NCBI GenBank assembly: GCA_034769895.1 | Contig: CM068373.1 | Coordinates: forward strand, 23,918,620 to 23,982,619 | Length of the DNA: 64,000 nucleotides | Reading direction: 5' to 3' | DNA from: Magicicada septendecula | Lineage: Eukaryota; Arthropoda; Insecta; Hemiptera; Cicadidae | In this document: positions 23,541 to 34,311 of the stretch, piece by piece | How positions within the stretch are numbered: the stretch's first letter is position 1 | Layout of the letters: the number at the start of each line of letters is the position of its first letter | The notes under the pieces: model-generated | What the model was told of the DNA's origin: nothing | Database searches by the model: none | The model's input: only the letters and a program-made list of their open reading frames with translations | Translations under genes and position numbers: made by a program

Positions 23541-24266
23541 AAGTATTTTAAAATAACAATTGACAGACTGAACTCGATGACTGAGGCAATTTTTTAAAGT
23601 TCGCAACCATATTTTGAATGCACGGTGTATGATGCATCATTTAGAAATAGGCGCTCATGAACAGGAGCACTTTCTTTCTCCAACAAATAATACAAGAACA
23701 ATGAGAATGCACGCAAGTTCATAAGCTATCACGCCCTGCTTCAACATTGTTAGAATTGCTTTATTAGCCGGGCTGTTAGACTGTGGGTGGTCCACAGTTT
23801 TTGCTGTTGACAAACGTTTCGGCTCCAACATCGGAAGTGTATGCTTACATCATCATTATCTAATATTGGCACGATGTGGATCGCGGCCAAACAGCCGTGC
23901 TAATAATAACAGTTTCAACAATGATAATGAAATTATCAACTCAAAACGCTTTATGGATTTTGGCAATAAAGGTAAATGCGAACTGTGGAAACGTGTGAAT
24001 ATAGCAGGATTTCAAATATTAAAATCGGCGTGCAAAACAGCAGATATTCTATAGTGAGCACCGAAAAGAGGTGATATATTAAGTTAATGTACGACGAGGT
24101 TGTAGTATATATTGTAAATTATGTAACAGAAACGTTGGCAGACAAATTTTAAGAAACGAAAGATGGAAGGAAATCGTGAAATCAGAAAAAAATTAACATG
24201 TCACTTTCCATTATATCCTATAACTGCTAAAGACTCACCATCCTTCAGAAAACTGGGAATTAATAA
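23541..24266. other. No gene recognised; possible decayed PLE end near 23805-23850
   Basis: Mostly unassigned. On the minus strand around 23845-23805, CCGAAACGTTTGTC resembles the 3' half of a hammerhead motif, but the 5' half (CTGANGA) is not intact. 23866-24054 is open on the plus strand without any recognisable motif. Confidence 0.3.
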
Positions 24267-24809
24267 TGCTACGACGGTCTACTTGATCGTCGTAGGTACA
24301 GTGGAAACAAAATACAAGACACCGATTAAGTCACTGATAACCAGCTTTAATTTTCACAGTTAAACAGTTCGTAAGTAACAACACAGTCTCTTACAACAAA
24401 TCAAATAAAAAAAATTGTTCACACGCAATATTTGTCAACTAATATTAAACACAATTGTATTACAATATACCGTCCGATTATAAAACACGACACTTCACTA
24501 AAAACCACTTGAACGCGTACAGTAATATCACCCGATAATAACTCGAACCGCACTGTAAATATATCGCCACTATACTGTGATAACTAAGGCCACTGCCGCC
24601 ATATATTTATACCTCCGGTTCGAAACTACGTCTTACAGCCAGTGTGAAATACGTAATTAATTACGGCCTTGACACAGTCCGCGCGGCTGGCGGCTTCCGG
24701 AAGAGAAAACACTCGCGAATGGGTCTAGAGTCACGTATGCCACACACATTAGAGCGAGATAGTTCTGGCACATTCGACAAACACGTAGATTGTTCTGTGA
24801 TGTCGTAAC
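24267..24809 (-). repeat. 3' LTR of the gypsy-like element
   Basis: About 543 bp, collinear with the LTR at 27006-27559 apart from scattered substitutions and small length differences. It abuts the polypurine tract at 24810-24826. Confidence 0.85.
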
Positions 24810-25357
24810 CCAGCCTCCTCCTTAAGCCTGTTCGTCCCGAATTGGCAAACCGTCTCTGAAGTAATACTCGACCAGGCAATACAGGTGGCCTTCCTTGCGA
24901 AAGATAATTCTCCGGTTCTTCGAATTCAGTCTCGTGTAATCGGAGCATCACGTTCCCAGGAATGCGAGTCTTCCGCTCAACCACTAGTTTTGCTGCAATC
25001 ACTCCCGTTGCGTCATGTACACTGATGACCTAAACACCACTTGCTGATCCACGTTTGTTTAGTTGTCGTCAACAATCTCTTTTGTAACCTCATCTTCAGC
25101 CACTTTTCCTTCGGGCGCTTCTATCAGCTCAGGAATAAGCAATAGTTTTTCTCGACACCCACAGTTGGCTTTCCAATCACTTCTTTTGTCGTTACACTTA
25201 TTTTTATTTCCTCTGCTAGTTCTTCCTCCATTTCCGCTTGCAATAGGGAGGGTTCCTCTTGACCAGACCTTTTGACTTTTTCTTCGACTAATGCCACTCG
25301 CTTAATCGAATGGTTGGTAGACCCTGTCATTTTAACCATGCAAAGCTTTATCTTCTC

Positions 25358-25609
25358 TTAGCCAACTTTCAGGACATTCTCTCTTAAGTCCACAACGAAT
25401 CCGTAGGCATTCATAATGTCCGTGGCAAGAATCACTTCATTGAAAATATCTGCAACAAGCATTTGGTGGGTAAACTCGAGAAGACCCAGGCGTACACGTA
25501 CGTCTACCTTCCCTAGCACCTTGGCGGCGCTTCCAGTCACAGTCTGTATTGTAAAAGAGCTAATTTGAGGCCGTCGGTTGCTGATTAAGTCCGGGCGCAC
25601 AATGGACAC
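25358..25609 (-). mobile_element. retropepsin-like protease region of the LTR element
   Basis: A minus-strand frame reading IQTVTGSAAKVLGKVDVRVR, LLEFTHQMLVADIFNEVILA, TDIMNAYGFVVDL. This matches the second half of a retroviral-type aspartic protease (V.G....L.....V.....F.V.D......ILG.D.L...). It lies downstream of gag on the same strand, as expected for the family. Confidence 0.75.
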
Positions 25610-25950
25610 TGTTGCCCCGTGTCAACTGTAAATGATGTTGGTTTACATTCCGCAAACCCATAAACAATCACGTTTCCACTGGCCTTATGTAGTGTGGAAA
25701 CTGTGTGCTGTTCTGAGGCTTTACTTCTCTAATTGGTGCGATCACTCTCTTCTCTCGGTATCTTCTTCTCCCAACAGTCTAGCTGTAGACGACCACATTT
25801 TCCACAGTTGTAACGTTTCGGTTTTCTGCCTTTTCCCATCGTTCAAATCGTTGCGACTCTCTTGAATTTCTGAAGTTTTGTCCGACAACATTGTCTTTCT
25901 GCACGCATCGTAACGGCAATATATTCGAATAAAGTTTGCGGTGCAGACAT

Positions 25951-26436
25951 TTATTGATGGCATCGGAGATTGTGAACTTCAGCAAGTGTTATGAATGGCA
26001 AGGCACCGAAATAGCTCAGAAGCTCTTGTTCACACCCTAGAGTTTGTAGCTCCCAAGTCAGCGTATCTTCTGACTGCAATGTGATGGCACAAACAATTAA
26101 TGTAGCGGAACGCTGAACGTAGTACACATCTCGCAAATATTTATCACCGTAGCGTAATTCTAGAGCTTTTATCAACTCGGCATAGATGTTCCGGCTGTCA
26201 GGAGGCACTTTCTGTAGTAGTTCTGCCGCAGGTCCTTTTACTGAGAGAACGAGCGAAACAGCCTTGTCGTTCTCTGTCCAATTATTTGCGCATGCAGCAG
26301 CTTCAAATTGGCGGAGGTACGTTGCCCAGTGACTGCTTCCGTTAAAGGTTGGATCTTGGACATGAACCGTCCCTACTCCAGGCAAAGTAATTTTCTCTAT
26401 TAACTTACTTTCTGCGTCTTTTTTTGTCTTTACCAT
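25951..26436 (-). mobile_element. gag-like region of the LTR element
   Basis: A minus-strand frame of 161 codons. It reads VQDPTFNGSSHWATYLRQFE, AAACANNWTENDKAVSLVLS, KGPAAELLQKVPP and YAELIKALELRYGD, typical of the retrotransposon gag (capsid-like) domain: W..YL.QFE ... A..L...L.G.A...L ... L..RFG. Upstream on the same strand (to about 26940) is Lys/Glu/Arg-rich coiled-coil-like sequence. A possible CCHC-type zinc-knuckle remnant lies downstream (about 25830-25780). Gag would package the element RNA. Confidence 0.8.
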
Positions 26437-27005
26437 TGGTACAGTCTGTTCAGAAATTTGTTTTGGATAACTTTATGAAGTGCTCAATTTTACTTTTAAT
26501 TTGTTCTCTCATTGAGTTTTCTACTGCAGATAATTTTATTGACATAGCTTCTTCCACAGTCAAGACAGATTTTCTACTTCAGCTATTTTATTTGACATGG
26601 ATTCTTCTACGTCAGATATTCTGGTAATCTGATTATTAAGCTCACCTCATAATTCACCTACGTAACAACATAGGAGACCCAATTCTGCGGTAGTATGTTC
26701 TTGCATTTGCTTTGGCTCATGAATTATCGCTTTGATGTCACCTCCTTCACGTTTACGTTCCTCTTTTCCTGCTTACGTCGTTCCTCTGATTCTTCCCTTT
26801 CTTGTCTTTGTTCTTCTTTTTGTTTCTTCCGCCTCCTGCCTGCGTTTCTCATCCTGTCGTTTCTCCGTCTGTAACAGCAGCGCCTGTAAATTTTCCATCA
26901 TCTGACTGGCATCCATTGTTTTCCGATTAATTACGAATTACTCTCGTCTTGTACAAAGTGTCCACTGTTTCCACTGTTAACCGTTCTATTCCAGTTCTGA
27001 CACCA

Positions 27006-27559
27006 TTGTTACGACGGTCTACTTGATCGTCGTAGGTACAGTGGAAACAAAATACAAGACACCAATTAAGTTACTAATTACCAACTTTAATTTTCACAGT
27101 TAAACAGTTCGTAATTAACAAAACAGTCTCTTACAACAAATCAAATAAAAAAAAATTGTTCACACGCAATATTCCTCAACTAATATTAAACACAATTGTA
27201 TTACAATATACCGACCCATTATAAAACACAACACTTCACTAACAACCACTTGAACACGCTCAGTAATGTCGCCCGATAATAACTCGAACCGCACTGTAAA
27301 TATATCGCCACTATACTGAAAAGTAAGGCCGCTGCCGTCATGTATTTATACCTCCGCTCACAGTCCAGAACGTTCGAATCTACGCCTCAGCGCCAGTGTG
27401 AACTACGTAATTAATTACAGCCTTGACACAGTCCGCGCGGCTGGCGGCTTCGAGAAAACTCTCGCGAATGCGTCTAGAGTCGCGTATGCCACACACATTA
27501 GAGCGAGATTCTTCTGGCACATTCGACAAACACGTAGATTGTTCTGTGATGTCGTAACA
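27006..27559 (-). repeat. 5' LTR of the gypsy-like element
   Basis: 554 bp. On the minus strand it runs TGTTACGACATC ... ACCGTCGTAACA. It contains a TATA-like GGTATAAATAC and a TTTTCAGTATAG initiator region on the minus strand (around 27345-27310). Confidence 0.85.
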
Positions 27560-28204
27560 ATATTTATGACTTTCGACCCACTAAAACTTTTATACTTATA
27601 AAAGACATACAGTTTTAAATTTAAAAATGAAATTTAAAGTGATATAAAGTTTAAAATACCCAAGTTTAAATTATGAAAATGAAACTCTACGTAATGTGGT
27701 ACGTTGTGTGTTTCATTGTTTGTCAATCCGATACTTACAGTTCAGATATCACATTCAGTTATTCTGTTGTTAATACCTATGACTGTTTACACGTTCAGTG
27801 TAAAATAAAATTTCACATGTAATAAAACGCTGGGAAATATCAGAAACTTTGTTACTTTAATTACATAACCCTTTGATTCTAACGTCTCATAAATGGCCAT
27901 AACAAAACTTGAAGTTCATTGTCACTTGCCTTGTGAATTTTCTATCCCATTTGTTATTAAATAAAAATACCTAAACCTGTATATCTTAGAGGTCGTAAAC
28001 GCCTAACATTAGATTTTTGTATACGTTGAAACGTTAATTGTAATTATAATTGTGACATAATTTTTCCCTGAACAATTTATATGCGAAGAACATATTTCAC
28101 AATATTTAATTACTTATCAAAGTCTCATTAAACCTGATCTTACAGGTTGTTTGCTTGGTTCCGAATAACTAGAACTTATTGGTGGACAATAACCTACTTT
28201 ATAC
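27560..28204. other. No gene recognised
   Basis: A+T-rich, no repeats with partners here. Nothing could be supported. Confidence 0.5.
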
Positions 28205-28375
28205 ATTCTTCTTCCTCATCACTACAGTCCAACGAGAGCCCAACACCAATCTTCTCCAAAGTCTCCTGACCATTCCCATCTCAGTGTAACTCGTCACGTC
28301 CATCCTTCTGCGGTCTTCTAGCACATCATCCAACCATCATATCCTAGGTCGGCCGCTCATTGATGACTTTTACTT
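28205..28375 (-). mobile_element. LINE 3' tail (GRPR.WLDDVLEDRRRM type)
   Basis: The minus strand reads SGRPRI.WLDDVLEDRRRM and then, after a frame change, GLSLDCSDEEEE before an AAGAAGAAG end at about 28212-28206. This resembles LINE C-termini of the GRPRKRWLDDVE type. Short and degenerate. Confidence 0.6.
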
Positions 28376-30179
28376 TTCTTAGAGGTTTTCCTTATTATTA
28401 ATAAGCTCCAACTTATATGGTTGTAGTGTAGTAACCGGAATAAGTTTTATATGAGTAAACAGGTTCTCTGTCGGGTCCGTCATATTGACCGCTAATGGGC
28501 CCATGCTTGGCGGCCTTATGTGTATCACGCCGTCGGTCATGCGTATAACGTTACCGCTCATAATGCATGACCAACAAGGTGCGGACGGTTGAATACACAA
28601 TACAACTTTTTAATTTTTTTAATAGGCCTTTTAATTTTTAATTTTTTTGAATATTTTTGGTGGGTATACAAACTTTACTTCAGAAACAATACGAACCAGT
28701 TAAACATAAAACAAAGTAGTAAACAATAGTTATAATAATTAACAAGTTTTCAAAAAATTAAAAATATTTAAATTGTTGTATTTAATGTATTACAACATGT
28801 TAAGTAGAAGAAAGGCTCCTTTGGACACTCTGAGCAAAACGTAGTAACCTCCTCGTACTACGCTCACTTCCTCCTCGTACACCTTTCTTGCATCTTCCTT
28901 TACATTGCTTCCTCACTTCCACTGCTCTTCCTTCCCATCTGACCAACTCATGGCGGCATAGTGATGACCGAAAGCATGAGGGAGCAAGCATGACGGACGT
29001 GGCGAGGGATGACAAAAAATAACCAAATCACGCCGCGTAGGTCATATTGACTGAAAGCTCTTAAGATCACAATTATTGCATTGTGGGTGTGATAATACCA
29101 ACCACCCTAAATTTAGTAGCCTAACGGATACAAAAATAATGAAAATCGTTTTGGCCCAGAGGACGGAAAAAGCTAAATACGCCGGCAGAAAATGCGTTAA
29201 AGCTTGTCGAATACATTAAACTGTAGTATTTATTCTAACAATTAAAATCGAATTTCTAATAACTGTCAGCAGTTAATATAGGCCACACTTAAGGAGGTAT
29301 AATTAAAAATACATGTAAAGTGTATACAAATTTTTTATGCACGGACTCCTTTTAAAAATAAATAGGTAAATTAATATAGTCACTAAATAATGCATATATC
29401 ACCAAAATGATCAAAAACAATAAACATGTTTTATAAGCGTGAGTATATATTATGTCGGCTAAATATTAAGTGCAGAAAAACAGTCTACGAACATAAAAAC
29501 TACAGGCTAAACTAAAAGTGTTTTCATATTTAACTTTTGGTAAACAAATTATAACACATATGCCTTAAAGGAGTGTTTTGAGTAATGTAAATGTATCTTA
29601 AAATGAATACAAGTAAATCAGTATTAGTCCAGCGATATTTAATTTATGTATATAGTGGAACAACAAGCTAATATCTGCAAGTGTGCTTTTCCTTTACAGT
29701 AAAAGTACCTTACACCTTACAGAGCACACAAAATACCAACACTTTTACGATAAGGTAATACCTCACGTACTCTAATTTCCCGCGGGAACAGTTTGTTAAC
29801 GGTAGGTTTGTGAGCCCTTAATTCTTCTCTAAATGTGAAACAAATCCCGTGATATCCCTATTCTAGGTCTGGAATTAAAAGTAAAATATCTCTCGGCTAG
29901 TCGATATTACAACCCATAAGAGTTTGAATTATATGTAATTGGTACTTTTCTTTGCAAATAATGTGTTATTTTGGTACACACAGGCTATTTTAAACAATAG
30001 AGTATAAATTAAACATCGATGTCGACTAAATGATCAGTGGTACTATGCTTAGTATATACGTGTATAAAAGTCAAAGATAATACTGAAATGACGTGAAGAA
30101 GAAATATTTCCTATCTGTACCAGAAAATTGCGCCTAAAACTATATATATATATCTTTCTCTCCCTCACACGCACACAAT
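28376..30179. other. Unassigned; G+C-richer blocks at 28430-28590 and 28800-29040
   Basis: 28430-28590 contains CGGGTCCGTCATATTGACCG and similar G+C-rich words unlike the flanks. 28800-29040 is Cys/Arg/Ser-rich in a 71-codon minus-strand frame (28800-29015) without a known motif. Both may be parts of an unidentified element or unique DNA. 29041-30179 is plain A+T-rich. Confidence 0.35.
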
Positions 30180-30660
30180 TTTGCATTTGCATTGAGGCTG
30201 CGGAGTGTCTTTGCACCTGTGACTTGACTACAGCATCTGGATCGAGTCCAATGGCTGACAGTGGATATACATATTCTGGTTCTTAGTCGACCGGTTACCT
30301 AAAACTGAAGAAGGAAACCGCCAACGAGTTAACTCAGAAGGCGGGGGAGAAAGAAAACTTTTCATTTTTGTAGCAATTCCGCAGGTACAGATTCGAGCAA
30401 CAGACTTTGCCCGTCTCAAGTCCAGCCAGCAGAGGCCTTGAGGCGTCGGTCGCTCCCCGACGAGGCTGAGAGCCACCGTGCCGGTGATTCAGGTAACAAC
30501 GACCAGCAGCTGACTCAGCGTAATAGGAGGTGGTCAGGAAGAAAGGAAGGACAGTTTCATTAGTGAACTCCGGGGCTGTGGACTGATGTTTGAACGAGGA
30601 TGACTTTATGGCGGGTCATCAAGAACTCACACACACACCGGCAGAAGTATTCATTACATA
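30180..30660. other. G+C-rich block; possible host non-coding exon or promoter
   Basis: This about 480-bp block is clearly richer in G+C than its surroundings, has no obvious partner in the window and no transposon motif. A GATTCAG|GTAACA sequence at about 30486-30498 would serve as a plus-strand splice donor. The 82-codon minus-strand frame (30228-30476) has no recognisable domain. A first exon or regulatory block is possible but unproven. Confidence 0.25.
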
Positions 30661-31225
30661 CTGCATGCATCTACTTGGTTTATTTAGAGGGCACATTTCC
30701 AAAATGATTTTCTTTATTATCCCTTGGTAAATTTGTTTTAATATTTTTAAAATGTCTGAAAATTAATTACTCTAGATTTTCATGACCTTTTCTGAATATA
30801 AACGTTATATTATGAGGAAAGCAATCAGTGAAAATATTAAGCTTACTATGATTATTCAAGATGAGAAAGAAAAAAAAATACACAGGGAGTACAGATAGAT
30901 ACGGAAAAAGAAACGGAATAATACATAGATAAGCAGAAAAGTATATAACAGGAAGTGGTAAATAGTCTTTGAGTATTAAATGATCATTTAAAAGTCAAGA
31001 TAAACTGTCATAGATCATACATGAAAGTCAGCTATGGAGTGAACACACAAAGAATTTGAGTTTAAAAAGTCGCCTTGACGCCTCTCCGATGCCACCCTCC
31101 ACCCATCTCCACCGCCACCGAGTCCCATTCAATAGGTCATCAGTAGGTTATAAATGTTCAGAAATTGCTAAGAACTTATAATGATTGTTTTGTTGGTTCA
31201 TCCTCTTCATTCACGGACTTAATAT
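30661..31225. other. No gene recognised
   Basis: A+T-rich DNA up to the inverted repeat at 31229. A short C-rich patch (31080-31130) is present, without a coding signal. Confidence 0.4.
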
Positions 31226-31606
31226 TAGTGATAAATTGTAACTTCCCTTGTGAACACTTACCAAAAAGTAGGAAACTCAACACGGCTGAACAGTATGAAA
31301 TATATAAACACCACACACTACAACCAAACAACATACTAAATGACCAACTACACTTCAAATCACATGTACTATTTGACACAATCATACAGAAACCAAACAA
31401 TACTTTGAATCCCAGCGCCAACCCCTTCCACCAACTACCCCCCCCACCACCACACTCATACCATCAACCTGAAAAAATCCGTTACAACTGTTTCAAGACA
31501 TTCTGTATTTAAACCTCGCTGAAGAAGGTGAATAGCACACCGAAACGTACGACGATATTAAGAAACGTAAGTGTTCACAAGGAAAGTTACAATTTATCAC
31601 TTATAA
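31226..31606 (+). mobile_element. Penelope-like element 3' end with flanking inverted repeat
   Basis: A near-perfect 34-bp inverted repeat (31227-31260 and 31567-31600, GTGATAAATTGTAACTT...) encloses a plus-strand frame. That frame reads RKLNTAEQYEIYKHHTLQPN, NILNDQLHFKSHVLFDTII and ends in a stop at 31512. This matches the last part of Penelope-like proteins, downstream of the GIY-YIG domain (LN..E..EIYKH...NILNDQ..FKSH.LFDT). The related protein at 45300-45640 has NIWENLQIYKHKIQNKL at the same place. A hammerhead-like motif follows (31519-31546). Inverted pLTR copies are a known feature of this class. Confidence 0.7.
31519..31546 (+). ncRNA. Hammerhead-ribozyme-like motif (PLE family 2)
   Basis: CTGAAGA at 31519-31525 fits the CUGANGA core. 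After one base comes the stem GGTG (31527-31530) pairing with CACC (31538-31541), then GAAAC (31542-31546). A short stem III and the GUH cleavage site are not clearly preserved (GTACGAC follows). The position directly after the PLE stop codon supports the call. Activity is unlikely or unknown. Confidence 0.5.
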
Positions 31607-33479
31607 TGATTAACTGACTCGCTGAGCTTAAACATTAAAACTCTATAACAGACGCAAACACGCGCGCGCGCGGCCACAATGCATACGAGATGAGATTATT
31701 ACAGCTCAATTTTAACCACTGACTGCATAAGCAAGTTTTCTAAGTCCAGTCAGTACGACAATTAAAATCGATGTGACCATCCTATTTGAGCGATGTAAGT
31801 CAGCCCTGGCAGGCAAATAACACTAATGGAACCACCATTCGGTCTTGCAGTAATCGTCACTCCCAGAGACTGCGAGAAGGTGTAAACCAGGCTTTACGCA
31901 GGTAAATGTAGATTGTATTAGTCTCTACAATTATTACACACCACTCAGTGTGAACCATAGACTGAGATGTCTGAGTATTTCCTGGAATATCTGGTCAGAC
32001 CCGTGACAATCGCAGAGGATTTCAGTACGTGGCGCGTGGATTGAGGTAACGCGGAGAGACGACTGGAAGCTTTCTCCATACTCGATATTAAACTGGTCAT
32101 TGGTGGTGCAATGTAGGAACTGCATCTGTAGTGGATGTCACAGAATTACAACTAAATTTAGTTCCAAATGCGAACAATGTTTGCAACCCCAGTTAAAAAC
32201 TTTTTACCAGAGGCCAAGACTGAACGATATATGAATCTGTATCAATAAAAACCATTGTGTACCACTATGGCACAGTTTATAAAATGTGGCCAATACGTCT
32301 ATATTAAATTAGCACTGTCGGTTGGTGTTATCAAATTCATAGACATGGTCCATTGGTAAGCTAAAGTTTCTTCAAATTGATACACATGGATCTAAAAAAT
32401 GTTAAATATTGAATTAAAAAATTGTTGTAAAAATAATTATTTTTAATGTAGTGCAACTTTAAAATTGACGTGCATGCACGCCGCACACAATTTGGGACTA
32501 AATAACTGGCGCTCTGCGTTAAACTTGGCTGTCTTTTGATTTATTGTTATTATGGCACTTCCACTTGCCTATTCCCTATTCCATCACCCATTTGACTCTG
32601 CACACTACATAAACACACAAATACACATCCAGACACTACACTCTCTCCACCTTCTCTGCCGCGGTCCGCGCTGGCGTGCGTGCGACTCAACCTTCCATTC
32701 GGCTGAAGGGGGCTTGTCCCAGATCAGCCTGAGTCTTGTCCTCCGGGACAAGTCTCAACGCAAAAAAAACTAACCCCTTTGTTTTCTCACTAACTCCGTA
32801 ATGAAATGCCGCAATCCTGGCTGATAAATTAACACAAACGAAAACTTTTTAAGTCTTAAATATGTTTGTTCCTTAATTTGGAAAACACAAATGACAAGAT
32901 AATAATTTTGTAGTATTATACTGATATATCAACCTGACAAGCTTTACAATTGTCATCAAATTTGATGCTTTTTTAAACTTGTTTGTTAATTATATTGCAG
33001 CTCACATAGAAACCATGTCTACAAGGGATCCTTTATATTATAACATCGAACTATACTCTTAAATTTATGAAACCAAGAATACAATCGTATGTAAAATATG
33101 TTTCTTAAATTCTCTGAAACACGCTGTTATAATAGTTTGTATTGGACCACAATTTGTAAAACAGTTTGTACAACTATACAACACTTGTGTAACTTCTACT
33201 GTTACGGCGAAGTCAGAAACGATTCAAAGTTTATTCAGTCACCGGATTGAATAGGTTCGTGAAATGTTTGTGACTGTGATTTTTACTGTACTTTCGAAGC
33301 GGATGTCAACAGCAGGACCGGTGATACAGCCTTTACAGTAACTGCTGTCACTTCAGAGACGATATTATGTAAACGGTTTTCTCATTGTTTACAACATTTT
33401 AAACATTTGTCTTGAAAATGTTATGTACATAAATCACAGTTTAACAGCATAATTAATTCTGACTATTATATTACTGCAA
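31607..33479. other. No gene recognised; G+C-richer patches 31760-32130 and 32480-32780
   Basis: 32552-32773 is open on the plus strand (MALPLAYSLFHHPFDSAHYI...) but shows no domain. It ends in a hairpin, CTTGTCC TCCG GGACAAG, at about 32737-32754. 31920-32130 is open on the minus strand, also without a motif. These could be pieces of unidentified elements or unique DNA. Confidence 0.35.
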
Positions 33480-34311
33480 TCTATATATTATATACCACTC
33501 AAAGTCTGAGGATTTATGGGTACTGAATACAAATCCACAACGTTACACCGATTGCCACCAAATTTGCACAGGTAACCTTTGACAAAAGGCGAAAAAACTG
33601 TCTAACTTGAAATTTGATATTTTGCCCCGTTCGCACGAAATAGGCCCTTTTAGTTATGCCTTTTCGTTGACACGTATAAAGATGTCAACATCATCATGGA
33701 GACCAGAATTAATTACCATAGTAACAAGTAAATAAACAAATGATATTTAGCGGCATCGGAACTGTACATTTATCCATTCCTGCCGTACATTTTCAAGTTT
33801 TATATAATATGCGATTTTATCGATATATTACGATATGAGAAAAACAAGTGTACTAACTGTAAATTATCCTATTACCTAATGCAACGCGAAAATACGTGTT
33901 GTTTCCATTTGTGAGGTTAGGTGACAACGGTTTTCGGTTTTTGTTTACTGCTGAAATAAATAAAAGCCATGGTTGAGGAAAACATAACGTTTAATGTGTT
34001 ATACAATGCTTCTAACACAGTAACACTTAAAATAAAGAATTTAACGTTTTTGATTTAACAGGTACTTTATAAATATCCCCAAAGGCTTTATAAACGGGTA
34101 CTTTTAGATCTCCAAAGGCTGTTGCAGCAACATAATAATTTAGTACAAGTTAAAATAGTACAAGTGTTGGAAACAGCTTTGGAGAGAATTTTACTAATGA
34201 GTACAAAATTGTTATACGAGCTGACAGAACACCATATAGACAATAAAAATTATTTTAAAAATACTTATCAAAAGTCAAATATTTGCATGCGAAGCCGCGG
34301 GTAACAGCTAA
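33480..34311 (+). mobile_element. Non-autonomous Helitron, 832 bp
   Basis: The 5' end TCTATATATTATATACCAC starts right after an A (33479). The 3' end GCATGCGAAGCCGCGGG TAACAGCTAA stops right before a T (34312). So it sits between A and T with no duplication, as Helitrons do, and it ends in CTRR. Near the 5' end, TTACACCGATTGCCACCAAA resembles the subterminal block of many insect Helitrons. No Rep/helicase is encoded. The 60-codon frame at 34122-34304 is not recognised. The termini are as expected for the class; the sub-family is not known. Confidence 0.65.

Larger units (their letters stand above)
24267..27559 (-). mobile_element. Gypsy-like LTR element with both LTRs, gag and protease parts
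   Basis: A broken LTR retroelement of about 3.3 kb in reverse orientation. The LTRs are 27006-27559 (5') and 24267-24809 (3'); by eye they are a little over 90 percent identical, so the insertion is neither brand new nor ancient. They end in TGTTACGAC...GTCGTAACA. The flanks read ATAA (24263-24266) and ATAT (27560-27563), a near 4-bp duplication. Next to the 5' LTR is a PBS reading TGGTGTCAGAACTGG on the minus strand. A polypurine tract (AAGGAGGAGGCTGGG) borders the 3' LTR. Recognised parts are a gag core and a retropepsin. I recognised no reverse transcriptase or integrase. It is the same family as the solo LTRs at 154, 9693, 37905 and the fragment near 51200. Confidence 0.85.

Noticed and set aside
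23805-23850. CCGAAACGTTTGTC on the minus strand as a hammerhead 3' half
   Set aside because: The 5' half is not recognisable (two core bases differ) and no PLE protein tail is adjacent; kept only as a remark.
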